The notes: generated by a model from the letters alone, not told the origin. Shown: positions 18,062 to 27,231, counted from the stretch's first letter. The stretch is DNA of 64,000 nucleotides from Streptomyces sp. NRRL B-24484 (GCF_000717715.1 NZ_JOAI01000005.1:186001-250000), one strand, 5' to 3'. Program-made: numbers and translations.

Positions 18062-18835
18062 TCACTGTTCCAGGCGGCGGACGCGTTCGTCGTCGGGGGT
18101 GCGGGGGCAGGTGGTGCAGGCCTCGTCGGGGCGGACGGCGTAGTAGAGGCAGCAGCCCTGGCGGGTCCGGGTCCAGTGGCGGCGGCCCTCCGTGCCGGGG
18201 AGGCGGCGGAAGGCGGCGGCGCCGCTGAAGGGCGGCGTGCCGCCCGGCAGCAGGACGGAGGCGGCGGTGACCGCCCGCTCCTCCTCGCCGAGGACCCGCC
18301 CGAGGTACCAGAGGGCCGAGACCAGGTCGTCGGTGACCATGCCCCAGAGCGCGTGCGGCCCGCGCCGGACGTACGGCTGGAAGGCCCCGAGCACCGGCCC
18401 CGCGTGGGCGGCGACCGCCGCCCGCAGTCCGTCCGGCCCGCGCGGCCCGCCCTCGGGGAGGTCGGCGAGCAGGGCGAGGTCGCCCGTGGACTCCTCGATC
18501 CAGAGGGCGGAGGGGGCGATCCGGGCGGCCCGCCCGTCGAGGTACCAGGGCCCGGCGGTGAGCAGGCAGAGCGACCACAGGTAGTGGTGGAGCAGCCGGG
18601 AGGCGGCGACGTGGGGCCGCGGGGCGGTGCCGTGCGCGGCCTCGATCCGGGCGGCCTCGGCGGCGATCAGGGCCTCGGCGCGGGCGGCCAGGGCGTCTCC
18701 GGGGCACCAGCGCCCGCCGTCGGCCGGCGGTCCGTCGAGCAGGGTGACCGGCAGCGCCGGGCAGATGTCGACAAGACGCCGAATCGACGTGGGTGGTCCG
18801 GCAGCGGAAGCGTGCACGGCCGTCAGCTGGAGCAT
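18062..18835 (-). CDS. FhuF-like ferric siderophore reductase, 2Fe-2S
   Basis: The 257-residue protein ends in the FhuF-type cluster motif C228-C229-x10-C240-x2-C243 (GCCLYY...ACTTCPRT), which holds a 2Fe-2S centre. The middle region (LLHHYLWSLCLLTAGPWYLDG, ALWIEESTGDLALLADL) matches the ferric iron reductase domain. Such proteins reduce the ferric siderophore in the cytoplasm to free iron. The start at 18835 has GGGAG upstream. It is divergent from the siderophore biosynthetic operon, and a 19-bp iron box (18857-18875) sits 22 bases upstream of its ATG, so it should be derepressed in iron starvation. Confidence 0.9.
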   Translation of the reverse strand: MLQLTAVHASAAGPPTSIRRLVDICPALPVTLLDGPPADGGRWCPGDALAARAEALIAAEAARIEAAHGTAPRPHVAASRLLHHYLWSLCLLTAGPWYLDGRAARIAPSALWIEESTGDLALLADLPEGGPRGPDGLRAAVAAHAGPVLGAFQPYVRRGPHALWGMVTDDLVSALWYLGRVLGEEERAVTAASVLLPGGTPPFSGAAAFRRLPGTEGRRHWTRTRQGCCLYYAVRPDEACTTCPRTPDDERVRRLEQ

Positions 18836-18856
18836 CGGAGGACTCCCGTGATCAAC

Positions 18857-18875
18857 TAAGGTATGCCTCACCTTA
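18857..18875. promoter_or_regulatory. Iron box (IdeR/DmdR type) for fhuF-like gene
   Basis: TAAGGTATGCCTCACCTTA matches the 19-bp actinobacterial iron-regulator consensus (TTAGGTTAGGCTCACCTAA for Streptomyces DmdR1) in its outer AAGGT and CACCTTA arms. It overlaps the presumed promoter of the minus-strand gene. Confidence 0.85.
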
Positions 18876-18935
18876 CATGGACTTGACGGGCCGTCGACAC
18901 GCCGACACCCCGACAGATCGGCCGATTTGACGCAA

Positions 18936-18954
18936 TTAGGTACGCCTAACCTAA
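18936..18954. promoter_or_regulatory. Iron box (IdeR/DmdR type) for siderophore operon
   Basis: TTAGGTACGCCTAACCTAA is a near-perfect 19-bp dyad with the TTAGGT...ACCTAA pattern of IdeR/DmdR operators. It lies 221 bases upstream of the ATP-grasp start, so the mRNA should have a leader of about 200 bases. Confidence 0.9.
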
Positions 18955-19175
18955 GGTTCGGTTCCGTGTCCACCGCTGAGCGCCCCGTGGCCGAAGCCCG
19001 CGCCGCCGCCACCGGCCCCGGCCCGGCCGCGGTTTCCGGGCGTCGCCCCCGGGCACGATCGACCGCACCGGACCGGCCGCCCGACCGCCCGGCGGCGGCC
19101 GCCCCGCCGCCCGACGCCGACACGTGCCCGCACCCGCGCCCCGCGGGCCCCTGCCACCATCCGAGGACGACGCCC

Positions 19176-20372
19176 ATGCGGCTGTACCTGCTCGCCCTGA
19201 ACCCGACCGACTCGGTCACCGAGGGCTTCCTGCCCGCGGCCGAACGGCTCGGCCTCTCGGTCACCGTGCTCACCGACCGGCCGGACGCCCACCGCGAGGC
19301 CTACCGCGGGCTGGCCGCGCCGCCCGAGGTGCTGGGCTGCGAGGTCCGGGACTTCCGCGAGGTCGTCGGCGCGGTCTCCCGCCACCACGCGCCGGACGCG
19401 GTCTTCAGCAACAGCGACCACCTGCAGACCCAGACCGCCCTCGCCGCCGACTACTTCGGGCTGCCGGCCAAGGACTGGCGGGCCACCCTGCGGGCGAAGA
19501 ACAAGGCCCAGTTCCGCCGCCACCTCTCCGCGGCCGGCCTGGACGCCGTCCGTGCCCTCGAACTCGCCCCCGGGCAGCCGGTGTCCGAGCTGGACCCGCC
19601 CTACCCGTGCGTGGTGAAGCCGCGCGAGGGGGTCGCCAGCGAGGACGTCGCGCTGGTCGCCGACGCCGCCGAACTGGCCGCCCACTGCGCCGCGGTGCGC
19701 CGCCGCCGGCCGCAGGACGCCCTGGTGGTCGAGGAGTTCCTGGAGGGCGAGCTGCACACCCTGGAGACGCTCGGCGACACCGCCCGCCGCCGGGTGCTCG
19801 GCGGGTTCCGCACCCGACTCTCGCCGCCGCCGCACTTCGTCGAGGAGGCACTCGAGTTCGTCGCCGAGCACCCCGCGCCGGTGGTCGACCAGGTGCTGGC
19901 GCAGCTGGACGCCCTCGGGGTCGGATTCGGCGCCTGCCACACCGAGTTCGTCGTCCAGCCGGACGGCCGGGCCCGCATCGTCGAGGTCAACTACCGGGCC
20001 ATCGGCGACCAGTGCGACCTGATGCTGGCCGAGCTGCTGGACATCCCCTACTTCGAGCTCGTGCTCCGTGTCCACCTCGGCGAGGCGCTGCCGGACGACC
20101 TCGGCGCCCGCACCGGCACGCACGGCCACAACCGGCCGGTGCTCGCCGACCGGGCCGGCACCCTCACCGCCGCGCCGCCCGCGCAGGAGCACGAGGAGGA
20201 CGGCGTCCGCCTGGTCTACCGGCCGTTCCGCCCGGTCGGCGAGCACCACGAGCACCACCGCACCAACCGGGACTACCTCGGCGTGGTCTGGGCGGTCGGC
20301 GCCGACCGCACGGCCGTGGACGGCGCCGTCGACCGCTTCCTCGCCGCCAACCGCTGGGAGATCACCCCGTGA
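19176..20372 (+). CDS. ATP-grasp ligase of the siderophore operon
   Basis: The 398-residue enzyme has an N-terminal Rossmann-like lobe (MRLYLLALNPTDSVTEGFLP) and an ATP-grasp core: KNKAQFRRHLSAAGL, PCVVKPREGVASEDV (P-loop-like lysine), ALVVEEFLEGE, and the metal site FVVQPDGRARIVEVNYR. ATP-grasp enzymes join a carboxylate to an amine through an acyl phosphate. As the first gene after the iron box, and coupled to an NIS synthetase by GTGA, it probably forms one amide of the siderophore that NIS enzymes do not. The ATG at 19176 has GAGGAC upstream; the open frame runs 250 bases further up across the iron box and was not used. The substrate cannot be read from sequence. Confidence 0.85.
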   Translation: MRLYLLALNPTDSVTEGFLPAAERLGLSVTVLTDRPDAHREAYRGLAAPPEVLGCEVRDFREVVGAVSRHHAPDAVFSNSDHLQTQTALAADYFGLPAKDWRATLRAKNKAQFRRHLSAAGLDAVRALELAPGQPVSELDPPYPCVVKPREGVASEDVALVADAAELAAHCAAVRRRRPQDALVVEEFLEGELHTLETLGDTARRRVLGGFRTRLSPPPHFVEEALEFVAEHPAPVVDQVLAQLDALGVGFGACHTEFVVQPDGRARIVEVNYRAIGDQCDLMLAELLDIPYFELVLRVHLGEALPDDLGARTGTHGHNRPVLADRAGTLTAAPPAQEHEEDGVRLVYRPFRPVGEHHEHHRTNRDYLGVVWAVGADRTAVDGAVDRFLAANRWEITP

Positions 20373-22060
20373 CCGCGGCCGTCCGGACCGACGGCCCGGA
20401 GGAGCTGCTGACCCGCCGCGTGCTGGGCGCCCTGCACCGCGAGGACGTGCTCGGGCTGCGTTCGGCCGCCGCGCTCGAACAGCGGCCGGACGGCGCCTGG
20501 CTGCGCGGCGGCCGGCTCGCCCTGCCGGTCACCGAGGACGGCTTCCAGAGCCGCTGGACGGCCCGCCGCCCGCTGCTGGAGGTCGACGGCCGCCCGCTGA
20601 CCGGCCTCGACGAGATCCTCGCCGCGGTCGCCGGCCTCGCCGATCCGCGCGACCGGGACGGCCACACCGCCTTCGCCGAGGAGTGCCGGCAGGCGCTCGC
20701 CACCATGCGGCTGCACGAGCGGGCCCGGGCGGCCGTCCTCGACGGCCTCGCCGAGCGCCTCGGCCCGGACCCGGCCGACTGGACCGGCCCGGCCGCGTCC
20801 CTCGGCTTCGACACCCTCGCGGCCTACCTCGACCACCCGGTGCACCCCGCCGGGCGCGGCCGGTCCGGCCTCGACGACAACCAACTGCGGTGCCACGCAC
20901 CCGAGTTCCACCCCACCTTCGAGCTTCGCTGGCTGATCCTGCCCGAGGCGGCCGTCACCCGGCACGGAGCCGGGCCGCTGCCGGGCTGGTGGCCCGCCCC
21001 GGCCGACCTCGGCGAACCCGGCCCGGGTCTCGCCCTGCCCGTCCACCCGCTCACGGCGACCCCCGAGCTGGCCGCCCTGGTGCCCGGCGCGCGGCTGGCC
21101 GAACGGCCGTACCTGACCGTCCGTCCGACGCTGTCCATGCGCACCGTCGCGGCCGTCGAGGACCCCTCCGTCCACCTCAAACTACCCGTCGCCACCGCCA
21201 CCCTGGGCCTGCGCAACCGGCGCACCATCAAGCCCGGCAGCCTGGTCGACGGCGCCGCCGGACAGCGGCTGCTGGCGGCCGTCACCGCCCGCGAACCCCG
21301 GTTCGCCGGCACCGTGCTGCACGCCGACGAGCAGTGCTTCGCCCACGCCGGCCACGAGCTCCTCGCCGTGCTGCTGCGCCGCCAACCCGCCGGGCTGGAA
21401 GCGGCGGTGACCGTTCCGCTGGCCGCCCTGCTCGCCCCCGCCCCCGGCGGGCGCACCGTCCTCGACCACCTCGCCGACCGCTTCCACGGCGGCGACGTGC
21501 TGCGCCTCTACGACGAGCTGCTGCAGCTGCTGCTCGACTGGCACACCACCCTGTTCTCGTACGGCATCGCGCTGGAGGCGCACCAGCAGAACACCTCGCT
21601 GGTACTGGACCGGCCCGACGGGCGCACCCGGATGCGGCTGCTGCTCAAGGACGACGACGGCCCGCGCATCAACACCGCCCGGCTGGGCGAACTGGCGCCG
21701 TACGCCGACGCGTTCGACGACCCCCGGATCGCCGGCACGGACGACCGGCCGGTCACCGACCTGTTCACCACCATCACCGGCCACCTGTGCACCGGTGCCC
21801 TCGCCTTCGGGCTCGCCGCCCTCGGCCGCGCCCCGCTCGCACGGAGCCTCGGCCTGCTGCGCACCCGGCTCACCGAGGCCGTGGACCGGCTCGGCCCGGC
21901 CGGCGCCCCGCTGCGCACCGCCCTGCTCGACGCCCGGGAACTGCCGGTGAAGGCGATGGTCACCGCCGGGACCCTGCTCAGCAAGGAGCGCTCGGGCGCG
22001 GCCGACATCAACAAGCACTACACCACCGGGCCCAACTACCTGCTGGAGGCGCCCAGGTGA
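20369..22060 (+). CDS. IucA/IucC family NIS siderophore synthetase (first copy)
   Basis: The 563-residue protein has family landmarks: LDDNQLRCHAPEFHPTFELRW replaces the usual HPxxK phosphate region, then VHPLT, PTLSMRTVA, the core VHLKLPVATATLGLRNRRTIKPGS, and the C-terminal EAHQQNTSLVL and RLLLKDDDGPRI ATP-binding segments. These enzymes adenylate a citrate or carboxylate and couple it to an amine or alcohol. The GTG start overlaps the ATP-grasp stop by GTGA. Compared with the second copy it is shorter and its N-terminal region is more divergent, so the two probably act on different carboxylates of the same intermediate. Confidence 0.92.
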   Translation: MTAAVRTDGPEELLTRRVLGALHREDVLGLRSAAALEQRPDGAWLRGGRLALPVTEDGFQSRWTARRPLLEVDGRPLTGLDEILAAVAGLADPRDRDGHTAFAEECRQALATMRLHERARAAVLDGLAERLGPDPADWTGPAASLGFDTLAAYLDHPVHPAGRGRSGLDDNQLRCHAPEFHPTFELRWLILPEAAVTRHGAGPLPGWWPAPADLGEPGPGLALPVHPLTATPELAALVPGARLAERPYLTVRPTLSMRTVAAVEDPSVHLKLPVATATLGLRNRRTIKPGSLVDGAAGQRLLAAVTAREPRFAGTVLHADEQCFAHAGHELLAVLLRRQPAGLEAAVTVPLAALLAPAPGGRTVLDHLADRFHGGDVLRLYDELLQLLLDWHTTLFSYGIALEAHQQNTSLVLDRPDGRTRMRLLLKDDDGPRINTARLGELAPYADAFDDPRIAGTDDRPVTDLFTTITGHLCTGALAFGLAALGRAPLARSLGLLRTRLTEAVDRLGPAGAPLRTALLDARELPVKAMVTAGTLLSKERSGAADINKHYTTGPNYLLEAPR

Positions 22061-22107
22061 GCACTCCCGCAGGCGCCCGCCGCCCACACCCGCGAGGGAG
22101 CACCCGG

Positions 22108-23886
22108 ATGACCCCACGGCTCGACGCCCGCCACACCTGCGCCCCCACCGGGCTGCCCAGCGCCGACCACGCCGTCGCGCACACCCTGCTCAACTGCCTG
22201 CTGCGCGAGGTCTCCGCGCCCGAGCACCAGACCGCCGTCCTGGACGGCCACCTGGTCGTCCGGCTGCCCCGCCGCGGCGCCCTGCTGCGGGTCGCGCTGC
22301 GCCGCACCTCGTTGTCCGGGGCTCACCGCTTCACCGGTCCCGTCCTCGCCCGCACCGCCGACGCCCCGCGGGCGAGCAGCCTGCGAGAGGGCGCCTGGCG
22401 GGAGCTGGGCTGGCGGGAGCTCGCCGAGCAGGTCGAGGCGGAACTCGGCCACCGCGGCGGCACCGCCAACGACGAGTTCCTCGCCCAACTCGCCTCCAGC
22501 CACGCCGGGGTGACCGCCGCACTGGCCGACCGCCCGGAGCCCGGACCGGACCGCTACCTGGAGTCCGAGCAAGCCTTGCTGTTCGGGCACCGCTTCCACC
22601 CCGCGCCCAAGGCCCGCTCCGCCGGCCGCACCGCCGACCCGGCCGCCTGGACGGCCTACGCCCCCGAGGCCCGGGCCGCCTTCCGGCTGCGCCACCTCGC
22701 CGTCCGCGCCGACCTGCTCGCCGAGGACGCCGCCGACCCCGCCGCGGCCGCCCTGCTGGACGGGCTGCGCGGCGCCGTCCCGGACGGCTACCGGCTGCTG
22801 CCCGCCCACCCGTGGCAGTACTCGCTGCTCCGCGAGCACCCGGCGCTCACCGCCGCGCTCGCCCGCGGCGACGTGCTCGACCTGGGCCCGGGCGGCGCGC
22901 CGTTCACCGCCACCGCCTCCGTCCGCACGCTGTACGGCGCCGGCGCCTTCCTCAAGTTCAGCCTCAACGTGCGGATCACCAACTGCCTGCGAAAGAACGC
23001 CGCGTACGAGCTGGCCGGTGCCGTGGCGCTCACCCGGCTGCTGGCCGGGCCGTTCGCCGACCTCGCCCGGCGCTTCCCGGACGCCGCCGTGCTGCGCGAA
23101 CCCGCCTTCCGCACGCTCGCCCTGCCCGGCCCGGACGGCCGCCCCGACACCGCCCTGTACGAGGGCTTCGGCCTGATCGTCCGCGAGGGCCTGGCCGGTG
23201 CCGTCCGCCCCGGCCTCACCCCCCTGCTGGCCGCCGCCGTCGCCGACGAGTACCCGACCAGCTCGGCGCAGATCGCCGCGCTGCTGGACGGCGCCGGCCC
23301 GGCCGCGGCCCGCGACTGGTGGGCCCGCTACCTGCGGCTGGTCGTCCCGCCGGTGCTCGCCGCCTACTTCGACCACGGCGTGGTGCTGGAACCGCACCTG
23401 CAGAACGTGCTGGTCTGCGTGGACGCGGACGGGCGTCCCGGGCAGGTGCTCTTCCGCGACCTGGAGGGCACCAAGCTGCTGCCCGGCCACCACGCCGCGG
23501 CGCTCGCCGGCCTGCCGCCCGAGGTCGCCGGACCGATGACCTACGACGCCGACCGCGGCTGGGACCGGGTGGTCTACTGTCTGCTGGTCAACCACCTCTC
23601 CGAGCTGCTCGCCGCCCTCGCCGACCAGGCGCCGCCCGCCCGCTCCGGCCGGCTGGAGTCCGGCCTCTGGGCCGAACTGCGCGCGGTGCTGGACGAGCGC
23701 GCCGACGCCCACGGCCGCCCGTCCCGGCTCACCGCGCTGCTGGACGGCGCCCCGCTGCCCGCCAAGGCCAACCTGCTGACCCGCTGGGAACGCCTCCCCG
23801 ACCGGCAGGCGGGATACGTGCGGCTGCCCTCTCCGCTCGCCCCCGAGGTGCTCGCCGAGGCCGCCCGCAGCGGGGCCGCGCGGTGA
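22108..23886 (+). CDS. IucA/IucC family NIS siderophore synthetase (second copy)
   Basis: The 592-residue protein shows the complete NIS signature set: LLFGHRFHPAPKARSG-type phosphate loop (HPxxK), LPAHPWQYSLL, TASVRTLYG, FLKFSLNVRITNCLRKN, and C-terminal LEPHLQNVLV and LFRDLEGTKLL. It adenylates a carboxylate of a citrate-type substrate for amide or ester bond formation. Two starts are possible: an ATG at 22108 with GAGGGAG 8 bases upstream, preferred here, or a GTG at 22057 overlapping the previous stop. It ends in a GTGA overlap with the decarboxylase gene. With the first copy it gives the two condensations expected for a disubstituted citrate siderophore. Confidence 0.93.
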   Translation: MTPRLDARHTCAPTGLPSADHAVAHTLLNCLLREVSAPEHQTAVLDGHLVVRLPRRGALLRVALRRTSLSGAHRFTGPVLARTADAPRASSLREGAWRELGWRELAEQVEAELGHRGGTANDEFLAQLASSHAGVTAALADRPEPGPDRYLESEQALLFGHRFHPAPKARSAGRTADPAAWTAYAPEARAAFRLRHLAVRADLLAEDAADPAAAALLDGLRGAVPDGYRLLPAHPWQYSLLREHPALTAALARGDVLDLGPGGAPFTATASVRTLYGAGAFLKFSLNVRITNCLRKNAAYELAGAVALTRLLAGPFADLARRFPDAAVLREPAFRTLALPGPDGRPDTALYEGFGLIVREGLAGAVRPGLTPLLAAAVADEYPTSSAQIAALLDGAGPAAARDWWARYLRLVVPPVLAAYFDHGVVLEPHLQNVLVCVDADGRPGQVLFRDLEGTKLLPGHHAAALAGLPPEVAGPMTYDADRGWDRVVYCLLVNHLSELLAALADQAPPARSGRLESGLWAELRAVLDERADAHGRPSRLTALLDGAPLPAKANLLTRWERLPDRQAGYVRLPSPLAPEVLAEAARSGAAR

Positions 23887-25055
23887 GCGCCGCCCCGGGC
23901 ACCCTGGTCGCCCGCCGCGTCGAGGCGCTCGCCCCGGAGGAGCTGCCGGCCTACCTGTACGACCTGCCGGCGCTGCGCAGCCACGCGGCCGCCGTCCGGT
24001 CCGCGCTGCCCGCGCGGGTCGAGCTGTACTACGCCGCGAAGGCCAACCCGGAGCCGGCCCTGCTGACCGCCCTGCGGCCGTACGTGGACGGCTACGAGGT
24101 CTCCTCCGGCGGTGAGGCCGCCCACGTCGGGGCCGCGGTGCCGGGCGCACCGACCGCGTTCGGCGGCCCCGGGAAGACCCCGGCCGAGATCGCCGCCGTG
24201 CTCGCCGCGGGGGTGCACCGCTGGCACGTGGAGAGCGTCCACGAACTGCGCCTGCTCGCCGCCTCCGGCGAGGCCGTGGACGTCCTGCTGCGGGCCAACC
24301 TGCCGGTGGCCGAGGGCGGCCTCGACGGCGTCGCCCTCGCCATGGGCGGCCGGCCCAGCCCGTTCGGCATGGACGGGGCCGGCGTCGAGGAGTGCCTGCG
24401 GCTGCTGGACTCCCCCGGCTTCGGTCGGCTGCGGCTGCACGGCGTCCACGCCCACCTCGCCAGCGGTCTCGACGCCGCCGGCCAACTCGCCCTCGCCGAA
24501 AGGATCGTGGACTACACCGTCGGCCTCGGCCTGGCCGAGGCCAACGTCGGCGGCGGCATGGCCGTGGACTACGCCGACCCCGGCCACCGCTTCGACTGGA
24601 CGGCCTACGGCACCGGCCTGGAGAAGCTGCTCGACCGGCACCCGGGGCTGCGGCTGCGGATCGAACCCGGCCGTTCGCTCACCGCCCACTGCGGCTGGTA
24701 CGCGACCGAGGTGCTGGACCTCAAGCACAGCCACGGCGAGGACTTCGCGGTCGTCCGCGGCGGCACCCACCACCTGCGGACGCCGGCCACCCGCGGCCAC
24801 GCCCAGCCCTTCGCCGTGCTGCCGTCCGAACACTGGCCGCACCCGTGGGAGCGGCCGGCCGCGACCGGCCCGCTGGTCACCCTCTCCGGCCAGCTCTGCA
24901 CGCCGAAGGACGTGCTGGCCGGCCGGGTGCCCGCGGCGGGCCTGCGGGCCGGCGACCGGGTGGTGTTCGCGATGGCCGGCGCCTACGCCTGGAACATCTC
25001 CCACCACGCGTTCCTCATGCACCCCCACCCGGGCTTCCACTTCCTGGACGGGTAG
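23883..25055 (+). CDS. PLP-dependent decarboxylase, alanine-racemase fold (SbnH/LysA-like)
   Basis: The 390-residue enzyme has the fold III signature YYAAKANPEP with the PLP lysine at 53, HVGAAVPG, GVHAHLASGLD, the phosphate-binding glycine run ANVGGGMAVDY, EPGRSLTAHCGWY and the active-site cysteine block SGQLCTPKDVL. Homologues include diaminopimelate decarboxylase (LysA) and SbnH of staphyloferrin B biosynthesis, which decarboxylates a citryl-diaminopropionate intermediate. Its tight coupling to the NIS genes (GTGA overlap) and lack of lysine-pathway neighbours support the SbnH-like role. It is the last clearly coupled gene of the operon. Confidence 0.88.
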   Translation: MSAAPGTLVARRVEALAPEELPAYLYDLPALRSHAAAVRSALPARVELYYAAKANPEPALLTALRPYVDGYEVSSGGEAAHVGAAVPGAPTAFGGPGKTPAEIAAVLAAGVHRWHVESVHELRLLAASGEAVDVLLRANLPVAEGGLDGVALAMGGRPSPFGMDGAGVEECLRLLDSPGFGRLRLHGVHAHLASGLDAAGQLALAERIVDYTVGLGLAEANVGGGMAVDYADPGHRFDWTAYGTGLEKLLDRHPGLRLRIEPGRSLTAHCGWYATEVLDLKHSHGEDFAVVRGGTHHLRTPATRGHAQPFAVLPSEHWPHPWERPAATGPLVTLSGQLCTPKDVLAGRVPAAGLRAGDRVVFAMAGAYAWNISHHAFLMHPHPGFHFLDG

Positions 25056-25146
25056 CGGCCCCGGGTGCGCCCGGTGGTCCCGGGGCCGCCGCAGGTCGGG
25101 GACGGCCGGGCATGGGAGAGTGGTATCCGGCGAAGGGAGCGTTCGG

Positions 25147-25959
25147 GTGCTGATGGAGAAGGTGGCGGAGATCCTCGCCGAGGCGTCGGCGGAGGCGGTC
25201 GAGCCCCGGTTCCGGGCCCTCGCGGCGGGCGAGGTGCTGGAGAAGGCACCCGGTGAGATCGTCACCGTCGCCGACCGGGAGGCCGAGGTGATCATCGCCC
25301 GGCGGCTGCGCGAGCTGCTTCCGGTGCCGGTGGTCGGCGAGGAGGCGGTGGCCGCCGATCCGTCACTGGCCCTGGCGCTCTCCACCGAGCCCGCCTGCTG
25401 GCTGGTGGACCCGGTCGACGGAACGGCGAACTTCGTCGCGGGCCGCCCGGACTTCGCGGTGATGGCCTCGCTCGTCCGGGCCGGCCGTACGGTCGCCTCG
25501 TGGATCTACCAGCCCGTCGACGGCGTCTGTTACTCCGCCGAACTCGGGTCCGGCGCCTGGCGGGACGGGCAGCGGCTCGTCCGGCAGCCGGCCGCCCCGG
25601 AGCCGCAGAAGTGGCGCGGCTCGGTGAAGAGCCGCTTCCTCGACCCGGTGCTGCACCACCAACTGCAGACCAATGCCCGGGTGTTCGGCGAGGTGTCCGC
25701 CGGCCGGCGGTCGGCCGGCATGGAGTACCCGCAGCTCGCCGACGGCCGGCAGGAGTTCATCCTCTACTGGCGCACCCTGCCCTGGGACCACGCCCCCGGT
25801 TCGCTGCTGGTGACGGAGGCCGGCGGCGTCTCCGCGCGGCTCGACGGCAGCGAGTACCGCCCGGAGCCGCCGGGCGGTCTCGACGGGCTGCTGGTCGCCT
25901 GCGACCCGGCGGTGTGGGACCGCACCCAGGAGATCCTGCTCGGCGCCGCCGTGCACTGA
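25147..25959 (+). CDS. Inositol monophosphatase family phosphatase
   Basis: The 270-residue protein contains the metal-dependent phosphatase motifs: GEE at 64-66, D88-P-V-D91-G-T93 with following NFVAGRPDFAVM, and PWDHAPGSLLVTEAGG near the C-terminus. These bind two or three Mg ions and hydrolyse small sugar or inositol phosphates; in actinobacteria related enzymes act on histidinol phosphate, inositol phosphate or PAP. The GTG at 25147 has AAGGGAG 7 bases upstream; an ATG two codons later is possible. It follows the siderophore operon by 91 bases and may be read through from it, but the family has no established part in NIS assembly, so it may be a separate unit. Confidence 0.87.
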   Translation: MLMEKVAEILAEASAEAVEPRFRALAAGEVLEKAPGEIVTVADREAEVIIARRLRELLPVPVVGEEAVAADPSLALALSTEPACWLVDPVDGTANFVAGRPDFAVMASLVRAGRTVASWIYQPVDGVCYSAELGSGAWRDGQRLVRQPAAPEPQKWRGSVKSRFLDPVLHHQLQTNARVFGEVSAGRRSAGMEYPQLADGRQEFILYWRTLPWDHAPGSLLVTEAGGVSARLDGSEYRPEPPGGLDGLLVACDPAVWDRTQEILLGAAVH

Positions 25960-25978
25960 CCTCCCCGGGTCGCCTCGG

Positions 25979-27181
25979 CTACCAGAGCACCGGCAGGCGC
26001 TCGGGCAGCCGCTTGATGAAGCCGGGACGCCAGGCGAGCTGCTCCACCGGCAGGGCGAGCCTCAGCTCCGGCAGCCGTTCGACCAGCGCGGTCAGGGCGA
26101 TCCCGGCGTGGGTGCGGCCGAGGGCCGAGGCGGGGCAGAAGTGCCGGCCGGCGCCGAAGGCGAGGTGCGGGTTCTCCGGGCGGTCGAAGTCGATCCGCTC
26201 GGGGTGCGGGAAGACCGCCGGGTCGTGGTTGGCCCCCTCGACCAGCACGAGCACCAGCTCGCCCTCCCGGACGAGCACCTCGCCCAGCTGCACGTCGGCC
26301 GTGGCCAGCCGGGGCAGCGCGTCGCCGATGGACAGGTTCCAGCGCAGCAGTTCCTCCACCGCGCGGTCGATCACGCCCGGCTCGGTGCGGATCCGCTCGG
26401 CCAGTTCCGGCTGCTGCATCAGCACGATCACGGCGTGCAGCAGGAAGGAGGAGGTGGAGACCGCGCCGGCGCCGAACAGCGAGAGCGCCACGGTGGCGAG
26501 CAGCTCGTCGGGGATCCGGTCGGCGGCGTCCGGAGAGCGGCGCAGTTCGGCGAAGCGGCCGAGCAGGCCCTCGGTGGGCTCCGGGTCGGCGTTGAGCCGG
26601 TCGACCATGTACCCGAGGTCCTTGTACCAGTTGGCGGTCGAGCCCTCGAACGGGGTGGGGCTGGTGAGGAAGGCGACGTCGATCCCGGCCATCAGCCGCC
26701 GCCGGTCGTCGGTAGGGATGCCGAGCAGCCGGCAGTGCAGGGCGGCCGAGTAGGGCTCGGTGAAGCCGTCGCGCAGTTCGCCGGGGGCGCCCTGCTCGAC
26801 CAGCCGGTCGATCAGCCGGTGCGCCTCGGCGGCCAGCCAGGGCGCCAACTCCCTGTCGGCGCGCGGGTTGAGGGTCTTCATCACGGCCTGCCGCAGCCCG
26901 GCGCTGTTGATGTTGCCCATGTTGTTGACCACCTCGGGCGGGATGGTCAGCGCGTACTGGCGCGGGACGCCGGGGTTGGCGGTGTCCTTGAGGCTGAACC
27001 GCTCGTCCTCCAGGACCTGCCGGGCGAGGTCGAAGCTGCTGACCAGCCAGGCCGGATCGCCGGTCATCGTGCGGACCTTGGCCACCGGGTGCTTCTCGCG
27101 GAGGGCGGCCACCTCCTCGGGGACGAGGTCGCCCCGCCGGGAGAGCGGGAAGGTGAACTCGGGCTGTTCGGTGACGGTCAT
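25979..27181 (-). CDS. Cytochrome P450, CYP121-like (cyclodipeptide-tailoring, mycocyclosin-synthase-like)
   Basis: The 400-residue P450 has the I-helix region SLFGAGAVSTSSFLL, the ExxR motif EELLRWN, and the haem loop FGAGRHFCPASALGR with Cys349. Many stretches follow recalled CYP121A1 of M. tuberculosis closely: PPEVVNNMGNI, ALHC.LLGIP, LPRLATAD, VLVREGELVLVL, and the terminal RLPERLPVLW; even the distance from haem Cys to the C-terminus (52 residues) is the same. CYP121 couples the two tyrosine rings of cyclo(Tyr-Tyr). Here positions equivalent to CYP121 Gln385-Arg386, which line the substrate pocket, read Ile389-Lys390, while the Ser237 equivalent is kept, so substrate or reaction may differ. 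It follows the cyclodipeptide synthase gene by 50 bases on the same strand and should use its product. No ferredoxin gene is adjacent. Confidence 0.9.
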   Translation of the reverse strand: MTVTEQPEFTFPLSRRGDLVPEEVAALREKHPVAKVRTMTGDPAWLVSSFDLARQVLEDERFSLKDTANPGVPRQYALTIPPEVVNNMGNINSAGLRQAVMKTLNPRADRELAPWLAAEAHRLIDRLVEQGAPGELRDGFTEPYSAALHCRLLGIPTDDRRRLMAGIDVAFLTSPTPFEGSTANWYKDLGYMVDRLNADPEPTEGLLGRFAELRRSPDAADRIPDELLATVALSLFGAGAVSTSSFLLHAVIVLMQQPELAERIRTEPGVIDRAVEELLRWNLSIGDALPRLATADVQLGEVLVREGELVLVLVEGANHDPAVFPHPERIDFDRPENPHLAFGAGRHFCPASALGRTHAGIALTALVERLPELRLALPVEQLAWRPGFIKRLPERLPVLW

Positions 27182-27231
27182 CGGGCTCCTCGCGAGGGCA
27201 GGGGTGAGGGTGGTGGTGCGGTGGCCGGGGT

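Noticed and set aside
18966..19175. Longer N-terminus for the ATP-grasp protein starting at a GTG near the iron box
   Set aside because: The extension is Arg/Ala/Pro-rich without structure and has no RBS; the ATG at 19176 has one and starts at the first beta strand.
23883..25055. Lysine biosynthesis diaminopimelate decarboxylase
   Set aside because: The fold is the same, but it is coupled by a 4-base overlap to an NIS synthetase gene in an iron-controlled operon with no lysine genes, so an SbnH-like role is more likely.
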